A stretch of DNA of 64,000 nt from Herbaspirillum sp. (GCF_017744395.1 NZ_JAGIBI010000002.1:310001-374000), one strand, 5' to 3'; positions 40,576 to 52,222 are shown, counted from the first letter of the stretch. Notes: generated by a model not told the origin, from the sequence alone. A program made the numbers and translations.

Positions 40576-41426
40576 TGCTTGCTCTCCGTCTCTTCCGGCT
40601 TGGCCACGCCCTGCGGCACCTTGTAGCGGTTATAACTCCAGATGTATTGCGCCGGGCACTGGGCGATCAGCGCTTCCATCGCTGCATTGATGGCGCGCGC
40701 CTGTTGTTGCGGGGTATCGCCCAGTTCGCCTTCGAAAGGCACGAAGCGCACGGCGTAGCCGCGTCCCCATGACAGCCGCTCGGCATAGACCAGGACGATG
40801 GGCGCGCCGCTCATCTGGTGCAGCTTGGCCGACAAGGTCATCGTGTAGGCCGGTTTGCCGAAGAATTCGGCCCAGACGCCTTCCCCGTTCTGCGGCACCT
40901 GGTCGGGCAGCAGGCCGATCGCCTCGCCGTTCTTGAGCGCCTTGAGCAGGATGCGCACTCCGGCCAGGTTGGCTGGGGCCAGATGCAGGTTGGCGCGCGC
41001 CCGGGCACCTTCGATCAGCGGCTTGAGCGCATCCTTGCGCGGCGGGCGGTACAGCGCGCTGAGCCGGGTATGCAGCGCCACGGCTTGCGCGGTGATCTCG
41101 AAGCATCCCAGGTGCGGGGTGAGCAGAATCAGGCCGGATTTGGCGTCCAGCGCCTTCCCGGCCAGTTCCCAGCCCTCGATACGGGCCGTGCGCAGCACCC
41201 GGCCGGGGGTGGCGCACCAGATGAAGGGCAGTTCGAACATGCCTTTCCCGGCTTCGCCGACTGCTTTATATAGATGGGCACGATGGCCGGCCCGTTCGAT
41301 GTTGTCGATGAAACGGCGCCGGTAGGAGGGCGAGGCCAGGAATACCAGCCAGCCCATCGCCAGCCCGATGGCGTGCAAAACCGGCAACGGAAAAAAAGAC
41401 AGCAGGCGGAATAAAGAAACGAGCAT
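40572..41426 (-). CDS. Lipid A biosynthesis acyltransferase (LpxL/HtrB family), second copy
   Basis: GLILLTPHLGCFEITAQAVALHTRLSALYRPPRKDALKPLIEGARAR; IGLLPDQVPQNGEGVWAEFFGKPAYTMTL; 4 nt overlap with neighbour. Confidence 0.92.
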   Translation of the reverse strand: MLVSLFRLLSFFPLPVLHAIGLAMGWLVFLASPSYRRRFIDNIERAGHRAHLYKAVGEAGKGMFELPFIWCATPGRVLRTARIEGWELAGKALDAKSGLILLTPHLGCFEITAQAVALHTRLSALYRPPRKDALKPLIEGARARANLHLAPANLAGVRILLKALKNGEAIGLLPDQVPQNGEGVWAEFFGKPAYTMTLSAKLHQMSGAPIVLVYAERLSWGRGYAVRFVPFEGELGDTPQQQARAINAAMEALIAQCPAQYIWSYNRYKVPQGVAKPEETESKQ

Positions 41427-41629
41427 ACTTGCCGATAACAGGGACAGGAGCGTGAACAGGCTCTGAAAACAACCGTCAAATTGCAGAAAATTGCAAGAGG
41501 CGTAAAATAGCACATGCCGTCGAGTTAATGACAACTTGCGAGACGGGGTACAAATATCGCTAAAGCGTCGCAGGCTCGACAAAGGATTGGCCGCGACTGG
41601 GTTTAATCACTAATGTTAGAGGCTGCAGC

Positions 41630-42793
41630 ATGTCCAACGAATATCTCTTCACCTCCGAATCCGTCTCCGAAGGCCATCCCGACAAGGTGGCCGACCAGAT
41701 TTCCGACGCGATCCTGGATGCCATCTTCACCCAAGACCCGCAATCCCGCGTCGCCGCGGAAACCCTGTGCAACACCGGTCTGGTGGTGCTGGCCGGTGAA
41801 ATCACCACCCGCGCCAACGTCGACTACATCGACGTCGCCCGCGAGACCATCAAGCGCATCGGCTACGACAACGCCGATTTCGGCATCGACTACAAGAGCT
41901 GCGCCGTGCTGGTCGCCTACGACAAGCAATCCCCAGACATCGCCCAGGGCGTGGATGAAGGCAAGGGCATCGACCTCGACCAGGGCGCCGGCGACCAGGG
42001 CCTGATGTTCGGCTACGCCTGCAACGAAACCCCGGAACTGATGCCGGCCGCGATCTACTACGCGCACCGCATCGTCGAGCGCCAGTCGCAACTGCGCAAG
42101 GACGGCCGCCTGCCCTGGCTGCGTCCGGACGCCAAGTCGCAGGTCACGCTGAAGTACGTCGACGGCAAGCCGGTGGGAATCGACACTATCGTGCTGTCTA
42201 CCCAGCATTCGCCCGAGATGCAGCACAAAGCCATCGAGGAAGCCGCGATCGAAGACATCATCCGCCCGGTGCTGCCGGCCGAGTGGCTGAAGAACACCCG
42301 CTACCTGATCAACCCGACCGGCCGCTTCGTCATCGGCGGCCCGCAGGGCGACTGCGGCCTGACCGGCCGCAAGATCATCGTCGACACCTACGGCGGCGCA
42401 GCCCCGCACGGCGGCGGCGCGTTCTCCGGCAAGGATCCGTCCAAGGTCGACCGTTCGGCGGCCTACGCCGGCCGTTACGTGGCCAAGAACATCGTGGCCG
42501 CCGGCCTGGCCGAGCGCTGCCAGATCCAGGTGTCCTACGCCATCGGCATCGCCAAGCCGACCTCGGTGATGGTTACTACCTTCGGCACCGGCAAGATTTC
42601 CGACGAGCAGCTGGAGCACTTGGTGCGCGAGCACTTCGACCTGCGTCCGAAGGGCATCGTGCAGATGCTGGACCTGCTGCGCCCCATCTATTCGAAGACC
42701 GCCGCTTACGGCCACTTTGGCCGCGAAGAGCCGGAATTCACCTGGGAGCGCACCGACAAGGCCGCAGCACTGCGCGCCGCCGCCGGCCTGTAA
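41630..42793 (+). CDS. metK: S-adenosylmethionine synthetase
   Basis: [82 protein letters not shown]. Confidence 0.98.
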   Translation: MSNEYLFTSESVSEGHPDKVADQISDAILDAIFTQDPQSRVAAETLCNTGLVVLAGEITTRANVDYIDVARETIKRIGYDNADFGIDYKSCAVLVAYDKQSPDIAQGVDEGKGIDLDQGAGDQGLMFGYACNETPELMPAAIYYAHRIVERQSQLRKDGRLPWLRPDAKSQVTLKYVDGKPVGIDTIVLSTQHSPEMQHKAIEEAAIEDIIRPVLPAEWLKNTRYLINPTGRFVIGGPQGDCGLTGRKIIVDTYGGAAPHGGGAFSGKDPSKVDRSAAYAGRYVAKNIVAAGLAERCQIQVSYAIGIAKPTSVMVTTFGTGKISDEQLEHLVREHFDLRPKGIVQMLDLLRPIYSKTAAYGHFGREEPEFTWERTDKAAALRAAAGL

Positions 42794-42960
42794 TTCCCGA
42801 CCGGCGAGGGGCAGGCGGCCAAGCGGCGAATCCCGGAAGGGGTTTGCCGAATGCCTGCCCCGCGCTACAATGCACCTCCCGCGGATTTCCATCCGCACGA
42901 AGCCTGGATGTGGGCATTGCGCCCAGGCCCGACAGTAAAACCTCACAATGCCTCACCGCG

Positions 42961-43052
42961 GCAAGGAGCGTTGCGACAGGGAAATCCCTGCCAGGCTTGC
43001 TCGTGGTGAACAGGCGCCCGCCAGGGGCCTGGCAACCGCGCTCACGTTACTT
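42961..43052 (+). ncRNA. S-adenosylhomocysteine (SAH) riboswitch upstream of ahcY
   Basis: AAGGAGCGTTGCGACAGGGAAATCCCTGCCAGGCTTGCTCG...GGCAACCGCGCTCACGTTA matches the SAH riboswitch core; closing pairing GAGCG/TTGC with GCAA/CGCTC; followed by ahcY. Confidence 0.9.
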
Positions 43053-43078
43053 TTTTTCTGATTCTATGAAAGGAGGGC

Positions 43079-44500
<1,422 letters not shown>

Positions 44501-44507
44501 TCGGCGG

Positions 44508-44547
44508 CGGAGCCCGGCCTGTCTGTTGCCGGGCTCCTTCTTATTTT
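44508..44547 (+). terminator. Probable terminator/attenuator after ahcY
   Basis: GGAGCCCGGCCTGTCTGTTGCCGGGCTCCTTCTTATTTTT. Confidence 0.75.
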
Positions 44548-44581
44548 TGCGACAAGGCCCGAACCGAAAGGAATTGCCATC

Positions 44582-44935
44582 ATGATGCTGTTGCTGACCT
44601 GGCTGATCAATGCCCTGGCCCTGCTGGCCGTTCCCTACCTGATGCACTCGGTGCAGGTCGACAGTTTCGGCTCGGCGCTGGTGGCCGCGCTGATCCTCGG
44701 TTTCGTCAACACCATCGTGCGCCCGATCCTGGTGGTGCTGACGCTGCCGGTGACCCTGCTCACGCTGGGCCTGTTCATCCTCATCATCAACGGCCTGATG
44801 TTCTGGGTGGTGGCGCAACTGGTGGGCGGTTTCCATGTCGCCGGTTTCTGGTCGGCGGTCGGCGGCGCGCTGCTCTACAGCATCGTGTCCTGGGCCTTGT
44901 CCACGCTGTTGCTGAAATCCGGATCGAATAAATAA
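44582..44935 (+). CDS. Phage holin family 4 / YvlD-like membrane protein
   Basis: 117 aa, hydrophobic: LLTWLINALALLAVPYLMHSVQVDSFGSALVAALILGFVNTIVRPILVVLTLPVTLLTLGLFILIINGLMFWVVA. Confidence 0.85.
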   Translation: MMLLLTWLINALALLAVPYLMHSVQVDSFGSALVAALILGFVNTIVRPILVVLTLPVTLLTLGLFILIINGLMFWVVAQLVGGFHVAGFWSAVGGALLYSIVSWALSTLLLKSGSNK

Positions 44936-45777
44936 TGAGCAAGCATAATTTCAGTATCGAGTTCTTCCCGCCCAAGACGCCGGAGGGGACGGAAAAGCTG
45001 CGCGCCACGCGCGCCAAGCTGGCTGAATTGCAGCCCAAGTACTTCTCGGTGACCTTCGGCGCCGGCGGCTCGACCCAGCAGGGTACCCGCGACACCGTGC
45101 TGGACATCATCGGCGAAGGCCACGATGCGGCGCCGCACCTGTCCTGCATCGGCAGCTCGCGCGACAGCCTGCGCGCCATCCTGAACGACTACAAGGCCAA
45201 CGGCGTCAAGCGCCTGGTGGCGCTGCGCGGCGATTTGCCCAGCGGCTATGGCGCGCTGAGCCAGGAAGCCGGCGCATTCCGTTACGCCAACGAACTGGTC
45301 GAGTTCGTGCGGGCCGAGACCGGCGACTGGTTCCACATCGAAGTGGCGGCCTATCCCGAGATGCACCCGCAGGCCAAGTCGCCGCAGGACGATGTGCAGA
45401 ACTACGCGCGCAAGGTGAAGGCCGGCGCCGATTCGGCCATCACGCAATACTTCTACAACGCGGATGCCTATTTCCGCTTCGTGGAAGATGCCGCCAAGCT
45501 GGGCGCCGATGTGCCGGTCATCGCCGGCATCATGCCCATCACCAACTACTCGCAACTGGTGCGTTTCTCGGACATGTGCGGCACGGAAATCCCGCGCTGG
45601 ATACGCCTGAAGCTAGCCAGCTACGGCGACGACGTCGACTCGATCCGCGCTTTCGGGCTGGATGTGGTGAGCCAGTTGTGCGAACGCCTGCTGGCCGGCG
45701 GCGCGCCTGGCCTGCATTTCTATTCGCTCAACCAGGCCGCGCCGACGCAGGCGATCTGGCAACGCCTGGTCAAGTAA
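44935..45777 (+). CDS. metF: Methylenetetrahydrofolate reductase
   Basis: FSIEFFPPKTPEGTEKLRATRAKLAELQPKYFSVTFGAGGSTQQGT; VKAGADSAITQYFYNADAYFRFV; 1 nt overlap with upstream gene. Confidence 0.95.
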   Translation: MSKHNFSIEFFPPKTPEGTEKLRATRAKLAELQPKYFSVTFGAGGSTQQGTRDTVLDIIGEGHDAAPHLSCIGSSRDSLRAILNDYKANGVKRLVALRGDLPSGYGALSQEAGAFRYANELVEFVRAETGDWFHIEVAAYPEMHPQAKSPQDDVQNYARKVKAGADSAITQYFYNADAYFRFVEDAAKLGADVPVIAGIMPITNYSQLVRFSDMCGTEIPRWIRLKLASYGDDVDSIRAFGLDVVSQLCERLLAGGAPGLHFYSLNQAAPTQAIWQRLVK

Positions 45778-45800
45778 GGCTGGCGGGAAACTGAAGTAGC

Positions 45801-45838
45801 AATAAAAAATCCGGACAGATGTCCGGATTTTTTTATTG
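45801..45838. terminator. Intrinsic terminator between convergent metF and cyclo-ligase gene
   Basis: AATAAAAAATCCGGACAGATGTCCGGATTTTTTTATT. Confidence 0.88.
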
Positions 45839-45856
45839 CCGTTTCATCCGCCGTGC

Positions 45857-46480
45857 CTATTCGACGGCATCGGTCAGCACCAGGTCGAGCGGCATGTCAT
45901 GCGCTTCGGCAGCGAACTCGACCAATCCGAAGCCATAACACACCCCTACCGCCAGCGGACGGTGCGGGCCTGCCAGCGTACGGTCGTAATATCCGCCGCC
46001 ATAACCCAGGCGCATGCCGGCGGCATTGAAACCGACGCAGGGCACCAACAGCGCCTGCGGCTGTACCAGCGGCGCCTCTTCGCCGGGCACCAGCGTTCCC
46101 AGCGCATCTTTTTTCAGTGGTTCTCCTGGCAGCCAGCGGCGAAATTCCAGGGGCGCCTCCCGGGCGGCCACAATCGGCAACGACAAGTGCACCCCGCGCG
46201 CGACCAGCGCGTTATAAGCGGCAAGGAGATCCGGTTCCCCGCGGATGGGATGGTAGACGCCGAGGCTGGCGATGCCGTGCGACAGGCACCAGGCCAGCAC
46301 GCGGCGGCCGATCAGTTCGTCCGAGACCGCCTTGCCGTGCGTATCCAAGGCTTTGCGGCGCGCCAGCAGGTCGGCGCGCAAGGCGGTCTTGAACTGCTTT
46401 TCCAGGGCTTTTTCCCGGTCCGGCGCGTGGGTGCCGCATGCTATGCTTGGCGTCGTCATCTGTTCCGTTGTCTTATTCAC
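45857..46480 (-). CDS. 5-formyltetrahydrofolate cyclo-ligase
   Basis: KTALRADLLARRKAL; LLVPCVGFNAAGMRLGYGGGYYDRTLAGPHRPLAVGVCYGFGLVEF. Confidence 0.92.
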   Translation of the reverse strand: MNKTTEQMTTPSIACGTHAPDREKALEKQFKTALRADLLARRKALDTHGKAVSDELIGRRVLAWCLSHGIASLGVYHPIRGEPDLLAAYNALVARGVHLSLPIVAAREAPLEFRRWLPGEPLKKDALGTLVPGEEAPLVQPQALLVPCVGFNAAGMRLGYGGGYYDRTLAGPHRPLAVGVCYGFGLVEFAAEAHDMPLDLVLTDAVE

Positions 46481-46496
46481 AGTAGGTTGTACAAGA

Positions 46497-48479
46497 ATGC
46501 GCCTGAAGAATTATTTGTTCGGCAAATGCCTGCGTCCGCTGGCAGTTTCCCTGGCCGTGGCCATCGGCGCGGGCTTCGGCCTCGTTCCCGAAGCCCAGGC
46601 GCAGAAGCGCCTTGCGCCCGACGCTTCCCCGGACGACATCTTCCTGGCGCTGCGCCAGGCCGCCGCCAGCGACAACGGAGCGCTGGCGCAGGACCTGGCG
46701 GGGCGCCTGTCGGGTTACGAGCTGCAGTCGTACGTCGACTATTATCGGCTCAAACCGCGCGTGCGTGACTATTCCGCCAGCGAGCAGGAGATCCGCGACT
46801 TCATGGCCCGCTACGAAGGCCAGGCCCTGGTCGACCGCCTGCGCAACGATTGGCTGCTGGCGCTGGGCAAGACCGGCAACTGGGCCTTGTTCGACGAGCA
46901 ATATCCGAAGTTCGTACTGGACGACGACGTGCAGGTCAAATGCTTCGCCCTCAACTCGCGCGCGCTCAAGGGAGCCAACGTCGCCGACGAGGCGCGCGCG
47001 CTGCTGGTGACGCCCAAGGATTACGGCCAGGGCTGCAGCGACCTGATCGCCACGCTGGCGCAGAACGGCCAGTTCAGCGACGCCGACGTCTGGTTCCAGA
47101 TCCGCCAGGCCGCCGAGAATGGCAACACCACTGTCGCGCGCCGCGCCTCGGTGCTGGTCGACAGCGGCGACGCCACCGTGCAGCAGGTCATGGACAAGCC
47201 CGCGCTGATGCTGGCCAAGGGCCCCGGCAGCGGCGCCGCCAACCATCAGCTCTATATTATCGCGCTGGGCCGTATCGCCAAGAGCAATCCGGCCCAGGCC
47301 GCGAGCTATCTCAGCGACCGCGGGCGCCAGATGACGGCGCAGGAAATCGCGCAAGGCTGGGCGCAGATCGCGCTGGCGGCTTCCTACAAGCTGGCGCCGG
47401 AAGCGCTGGACTACTGGCGCCGCGCCAAGGATGCGCCGCTGACGCAGGACGCGATGCAATGGAAGGCGCGCATGGCGCTGCGCGCAGGAGACTGGAAGAC
47501 CGTGCGCAGCACCATCGAAGGCATGCCCGCGGCGCTGCGCAACGACATCACCTGGGTCTACTGGCTCGGCCGCGCGCTGAAAGAGGACGGCCAGAACGAG
47601 GCCGCGCGCCGCCTGTTCGAATCGATCTCCGCCAACTTCAGTTTCTACGGCCAGCTGGCGCTGGAGGAGCTGGGCCAGAAGATCACCATCCCGCCCGGCC
47701 CGACGCCGCCGACGGCCGGCGAGATCGCCGTCTATTCGCAAAATGCCGGTTTCAAGCGTTCGCTCAAGTTCTACCAGCTCAACCTGCGCTACGAGGCGAT
47801 CCGCGAATGGAACTGGGAACTGCGCAAGATGAGCGACCGCCAGCTGCTGGCCGTGGCCGAGTATGCGCGCCAGAACGACGTGCTGGACCGTATGGTCAAT
47901 ACGTCCGACCGCACCCGTTCCGAGTTCGACTTCACTCAGCGCTTCCCGGCGCCGCACCTGACCGAGATGAACGCGGCCACGCGTCCGCTGGGGATGGAGA
48001 ATGCCTGGGTCTACGGCCTGATCCGCCAGGAGTCGCGCTTCATCAAGAGCGCTCGTTCGCACGTCGGCGCTTCCGGCCTGATGCAATTGATGCCGGCTAC
48101 CGCCAAGTTCGTCGCCAAGAAGATCGGCATGACCGAATTCACCTCCGACCAGGTCAACGACATCAATACCAACCTGCTGTTGGGCACCAGCTATCTCGGC
48201 ATGGTGCTGAACAACCTGGACGGCTCGGAAACGCTGGCCACCGCCGGCTACAACGCCGGGCCGGGCCGCCCGCGCACCTGGCGCTCGACGCTGCCGCGCA
48301 CGGTCGAGGGGGCGATCTTCGCCGAGATCATCCCGTTCAACGAAACCCGGGGCTATGTCAAGAACGTGATGTCCAATGCGACGTACTATGCGGCCATGTT
48401 CGAGAACCGTCCGCAATCGCTCAAGCAACGCATGGGCACGGTGGCGCCTAATTCCAACGTAGCCACCGACCTGCCCTGA
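46497..48479 (+). CDS. Soluble lytic murein transglycosylase
   Basis: Signal-like N-terminus; GLIRQESRFIKSARSHVGASGLMQLMPATAKFVAKKIG; ETLATAGYNAGPGRPRTWR. Confidence 0.93.
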   Translation: MRLKNYLFGKCLRPLAVSLAVAIGAGFGLVPEAQAQKRLAPDASPDDIFLALRQAAASDNGALAQDLAGRLSGYELQSYVDYYRLKPRVRDYSASEQEIRDFMARYEGQALVDRLRNDWLLALGKTGNWALFDEQYPKFVLDDDVQVKCFALNSRALKGANVADEARALLVTPKDYGQGCSDLIATLAQNGQFSDADVWFQIRQAAENGNTTVARRASVLVDSGDATVQQVMDKPALMLAKGPGSGAANHQLYIIALGRIAKSNPAQAASYLSDRGRQMTAQEIAQGWAQIALAASYKLAPEALDYWRRAKDAPLTQDAMQWKARMALRAGDWKTVRSTIEGMPAALRNDITWVYWLGRALKEDGQNEAARRLFESISANFSFYGQLALEELGQKITIPPGPTPPTAGEIAVYSQNAGFKRSLKFYQLNLRYEAIREWNWELRKMSDRQLLAVAEYARQNDVLDRMVNTSDRTRSEFDFTQRFPAPHLTEMNAATRPLGMENAWVYGLIRQESRFIKSARSHVGASGLMQLMPATAKFVAKKIGMTEFTSDQVNDINTNLLLGTSYLGMVLNNLDGSETLATAGYNAGPGRPRTWRSTLPRTVEGAIFAEIIPFNETRGYVKNVMSNATYYAAMFENRPQSLKQRMGTVAPNSNVATDLP

Positions 48480-48532
48480 TTCGAACCTGTTCCGCCGCGA
48501 CGCCGGCGGTGCAGGGCTACAGGAGGTGCAGC

Positions 48533-49501
48533 ATGGCAGTACGCAAGATTCTCGTCGTCGGCGGCTCAGGCTTCATCGGCACGCGGCTGGTGCAACTGCT
48601 GGGCGGCGCCACCGATTGCCGCGTCATGGTGCCGACCCGCCGCTACGAGCGCGCCAAGCACCTGCTGGTGTCGCCGGTAGTGTCGGTGGTGCAGGCGGAT
48701 ATCCACGATGACGCGATGCTGTCGCAACTGGTGGCCGAGGCGGACGTGGTGATCAACCTGGTGGGCATCCTGCATTCGCGCCCGGCGCGCGGCGGCCAGC
48801 CTTACGGCGCGGATTTCGAGCGGCAGCATGTGATCCTGCCGCGCCGCATCGCCGCCGCTTGCGCGCGGCATGGCGTGCCGCGCTACCTGCACATGAGCGC
48901 GCTGGGCGCCGATGCGAACGGGCCGTCGATGTACCTGCGTTCCAAGGCGGCCGGCGAGCGCGAGGCGCTGGCGGCGCCCGGGGTGGAAGTCGCCGTCTTC
49001 CGGCCTTCGGTCGTGTTCGGCGAGGGCGACCATTTCCTCAACCTGTTCGCCGGCCTGCAGAAGCGCTTCCCGGTGATCCCGCTGGGCAGTGCGCAGGCGC
49101 GCTTCCAGCCGGTGTACGTGGGCGACGTTGCGCAGGCTTTTGGCAAGGCGGTTACACTGCCGCATGTGGGCGGCAAGATATATGAGCTGGGCGGACCGCG
49201 GCAGTACAGCTTGCGCGAACTGGTGCAACTGGCGGGCTGGTACAGCGGACATCGGCGTCCCATCGTGGCTTTGCCGCCGGCGCTGGGCCTGTTGCAGGCC
49301 TGGATGCTGGAACGCTTGCCGGGCAAGCTGATGAGCCGCGACAATGTCGCCTCGATGCGGGTGGACAATGTCATGTCCACCCGCATCGCGCCGGAATTGG
49401 AGCTGGTCCCGACGGCGCTGGAAGCGGTCGCGCCGGCCTGCCTGGCGCCGTACAATCCGCAGCGCCAGTTCGATACGTTCCGCAGCAACGCAAGGCGCTA
49501 A
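48533..49501 (+). CDS. NAD(P)-binding epimerase-like protein (complex I NDUFA9 subunit family)
   Basis: MAVRKILVVGGSGFIGTRLVQLLGG; ADVVINLVGILHSRP; VAVFRPSVVFGEGDHFLNLFAGL. Confidence 0.9.
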   Translation: MAVRKILVVGGSGFIGTRLVQLLGGATDCRVMVPTRRYERAKHLLVSPVVSVVQADIHDDAMLSQLVAEADVVINLVGILHSRPARGGQPYGADFERQHVILPRRIAAACARHGVPRYLHMSALGADANGPSMYLRSKAAGEREALAAPGVEVAVFRPSVVFGEGDHFLNLFAGLQKRFPVIPLGSAQARFQPVYVGDVAQAFGKAVTLPHVGGKIYELGGPRQYSLRELVQLAGWYSGHRRPIVALPPALGLLQAWMLERLPGKLMSRDNVASMRVDNVMSTRIAPELELVPTALEAVAPACLAPYNPQRQFDTFRSNARR

Positions 49502-49554
49502 GAACAGGTTCCAAAACGTTCGCGCCATTTTTCGATCCCAAGAAAAGAGCCTTT

Positions 49555-50256
49555 ATGCAAGACACAGAACTCGATCCGGTATTGTCCGAAACGCTGCGCA
49601 AGGCCGGCCGCCATATGCCGACGCTGGTGATCGGCAACAAGAATTACTCGTCGTGGTCGATGCGCCCGTGGGTGGCGATGACTGCGTTCGACATCCCTTT
49701 CAAGGAAGTGCGGGTGCTGCTGGACCAGCCCGACACCGCTGCCGAGATCGCCCGCTATAGCGGCTCTGGCCGGGTGCCGGTCTTGCTGGACGGTGACATG
49801 GCGATCTGGGATTCGCTGTCCATCTGCGAATACCTGGCCGAGCAGTTTCCCGAGCGCGGCCTGTGGCCGGCGCGCACCGACGCGCGCGCCATCGCGCGCA
49901 GCATCAGCGCCGAGATGCACTCCGGTTTCACCGGCCTGCGCAGCGCCATGAGCATGGACATCCGCGGCCGCTATCCGGGCCAGGGACGCACGCCCGAGGC
50001 GCAGGCCGACATCGGCCGCGTCTGCGAGATCTGGGAAGAGTGCCTGTCGCAGTTCGGCCACCATGAATTCCTGTTCGGCGACTTCTCGATCGCCGACGCC
50101 TTCTATGCGCCGGTGGTGATGCGCTTCACCAGCTACCAGGTGCCGCTGGCGCCGGCGCTGCAAGCCTATGCCGACCGCGTCAGGGAGCATCCGGCCGTGG
50201 CGCGCTGGATTGCCGAGGCCCTGGCCGAGAAGGAAATCCTGCCCGGCCACAAATGA
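49555..50256 (+). CDS. Glutathione S-transferase family protein
   Basis: TLVIGNKNYSSWSMRPWVAMTAFDIPFKEVRVLLDQPDTAAEIARYSGSGRVPVLLDGDMAIWDSLSICEYLAEQFPE. Confidence 0.93.
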   Translation: MQDTELDPVLSETLRKAGRHMPTLVIGNKNYSSWSMRPWVAMTAFDIPFKEVRVLLDQPDTAAEIARYSGSGRVPVLLDGDMAIWDSLSICEYLAEQFPERGLWPARTDARAIARSISAEMHSGFTGLRSAMSMDIRGRYPGQGRTPEAQADIGRVCEIWEECLSQFGHHEFLFGDFSIADAFYAPVVMRFTSYQVPLAPALQAYADRVREHPAVARWIAEALAEKEILPGHK

Positions 50257-51494
50257 TGAAGACCTACACCGTCGGCGGCGCAGTGCGCGACGGCCTGCTC
50301 GGCCTGCCGGTGAAGGACCGCGACCACGTGGTGGTCGGCGCCACGCCCGAAGAGATGCTGGCGCAGGGCTTCCGTCCGGTGGGCAAGGATTTCCCGGTAT
50401 TCCTGCATCCCGATACCCACGAGGAGTACGCGCTGGCGCGCACCGAGCGCAAGACCGCGCCCGGTTACAAGGGGTTCGCTTTCCATGCCGCGCCCGACGT
50501 TACTCTGGAAGATGACCTGGCGCGGCGTGACCTCACCATCAACGCCATCGCCCAGGACGAGGATGGCACGCTGGTCGATCCTTATCACGGCCAGGCGGAT
50601 ATCGAACGCCGCATCTTCCGCCATGTCTCCGACGCCTTCATCGAGGATCCGGTACGCATCCTGCGCGTGGCGCGTTTCGCCGCCCGTTTCGCCGATTTCA
50701 CCGTGGCGCCGGAAACCAATGCGCTGATGCGGCGCATGGTGGAGGAGGGCGAGGTCGATGCGCTGGTGCCGGAGCGTGTCTGGCAGGAAATCGCGCGCGG
50801 CTTGATGGAGGCGAAACCCTCGCGCATGTTCGAGGTGCTGCGTGGCTGCGGCGCGCTGGCGCGCATCATCCCCGAGCTGGATGCCCTGTGGGGCGTGCCG
50901 CAACCGGAAAAATGGCATCCCGAGATCGACACCGGCGTGCATGTGATGCTGGCCATCGACTGGGCCGCAGCGCAAGGCCATGCCTTGCCGATCCGTTTCG
51001 CCGTATTGATGCACGACCTCGGCAAAGGCGCCACGCCGCCCGAAATGTGGCCGCGCCACCATGGCCACGAAGCGCGTAGCGTGCAACTGGCCGAACAGGT
51101 CTGCGCGCGCCTGAAGGCGCCGGGCGACTGCCGCGACCTGGCGCTGATGACCGCGCGCGAACACGGCAATGTCGGCCGCGCCTTCGAGATGCGCCCGGCC
51201 ACGCTGGTGACGCTGTTCTCGCGCTGCGACGCCTTCCGCAAGCCGCAGCGCTTCGTCGACATGCTGCGCGCATCCGAATGCGACCACCGCGGCCGCACCG
51301 GTTTCGAAGACGAGCCCTTTCCGCAGGCCGCTTACCTGGAGGGGGCGCTGAAGGCGGCGCAAGGCATCGATGCCGGCGCCATCGCGAGCCAGCACCAGGC
51401 GCAGCCGCAAAAGATTCCCGAAGCGATCCATGCCGCGCGCAGCGCGCAAGTGGAAGCGTTCGTTACCACCCATCGGCCAGCGGAGCCGGACTGA
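50253..51494 (+). CDS. cca: Multifunctional CCA tRNA nucleotidyltransferase / phosphohydrolase
   Basis: MKTYTVGGAVRDGLLGLPVKDRDHVVVGATPEEMLAQGF; LARRDLTINAIAQDEDG; VLMHDLGKGATPPEMWPRHHGHE. Confidence 0.96.
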   Translation: MMKTYTVGGAVRDGLLGLPVKDRDHVVVGATPEEMLAQGFRPVGKDFPVFLHPDTHEEYALARTERKTAPGYKGFAFHAAPDVTLEDDLARRDLTINAIAQDEDGTLVDPYHGQADIERRIFRHVSDAFIEDPVRILRVARFAARFADFTVAPETNALMRRMVEEGEVDALVPERVWQEIARGLMEAKPSRMFEVLRGCGALARIIPELDALWGVPQPEKWHPEIDTGVHVMLAIDWAAAQGHALPIRFAVLMHDLGKGATPPEMWPRHHGHEARSVQLAEQVCARLKAPGDCRDLALMTAREHGNVGRAFEMRPATLVTLFSRCDAFRKPQRFVDMLRASECDHRGRTGFEDEPFPQAAYLEGALKAAQGIDAGAIASQHQAQPQKIPEAIHAARSAQVEAFVTTHRPAEPD

Positions 51495-51496
51495 AT

Positions 51497-52222
51497 ATGG
51501 CCAATTCCCTTTTCTCCTGGCTCAAGCGCCTGGGCGGCAGGCCGGATGCCGGCGGCGACGCGCCGCTCAAGGCCGAGCGGCCGATGGTGTTCGTCAAGGA
51601 GTTGTCGCCGAAGTCGCGCCGCCACCTGCTGCGCCATTTCCTGGCGCTGGAAGACCCGGACCGGCTGCTGCGCTTCGGCTCCAAGCTGTCCGACGACATG
51701 GTGACCCGCTACGTGGAGAACATCGACTTCGCGCGCGACACCGTGTTCGGCGTGTACGACCGCAGGCTGCGCCTGCTGGGCGTAGGCCACCTGGCCTTCG
51801 CGCCGCGCGAGAGTTCGCGCATCAGCGGCGCCACCATCAAGCCGGTGGTGGCCGAGTTCGGCGTCTCCGTTTCGGCCGCCGCGCGTGGCCTGGGCGTGGG
51901 CACCAAATTGTTCCAGCGCGCGGCCATGCATTGCCGCAATGCCGACGTCGATACGCTCTACATGCACTGCCTGTCGTCCAACAAGGTGATGCTGCACATC
52001 GCCAAGAAGGCCGGCATGGACATCCACCGCGACTATGGCGAGGCTGATGCCTACCTCAAGATCAGCCCCGCCAATTCGGCCACCGTGTTCCAGGAAGCGA
52101 TGGAGGAGCAGGCCGCCATGCTGGACTACATCGTCAAGGCCAACTTCAAGGCATTGCTCAAATGGGGAGCGCGCGTGACGGGCATCGGCGGCAAGGGAAA
52201 CGGGAGCGGCGGCAAGCCTTGA
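51497..52222 (+). CDS. GNAT family N-acetyltransferase
   Basis: GVYDRRLRLLGVGHLAFAPRESSRISGATIKPVVAEFGVSVSAAARGLGVGTKLFQRAAMHCRNADVDTLYMHCLSSNKVMLHIAKKAGM. Confidence 0.86.
   Translation: MANSLFSWLKRLGGRPDAGGDAPLKAERPMVFVKELSPKSRRHLLRHFLALEDPDRLLRFGSKLSDDMVTRYVENIDFARDTVFGVYDRRLRLLGVGHLAFAPRESSRISGATIKPVVAEFGVSVSAAARGLGVGTKLFQRAAMHCRNADVDTLYMHCLSSNKVMLHIAKKAGMDIHRDYGEADAYLKISPANSATVFQEAMEEQAAMLDYIVKANFKALLKWGARVTGIGGKGNGSGGKP

Noticed and set aside
41427-41629. Possible SAM riboswitch upstream of metK
   Set aside because: No recognisable SAM riboswitch core was found in the leader by eye; a covariance scan would be needed.
44582-44935. Holin family protein as evidence of prophage
   Set aside because: YvlD-like membrane protein in a metabolic cluster; no other phage genes nearby.
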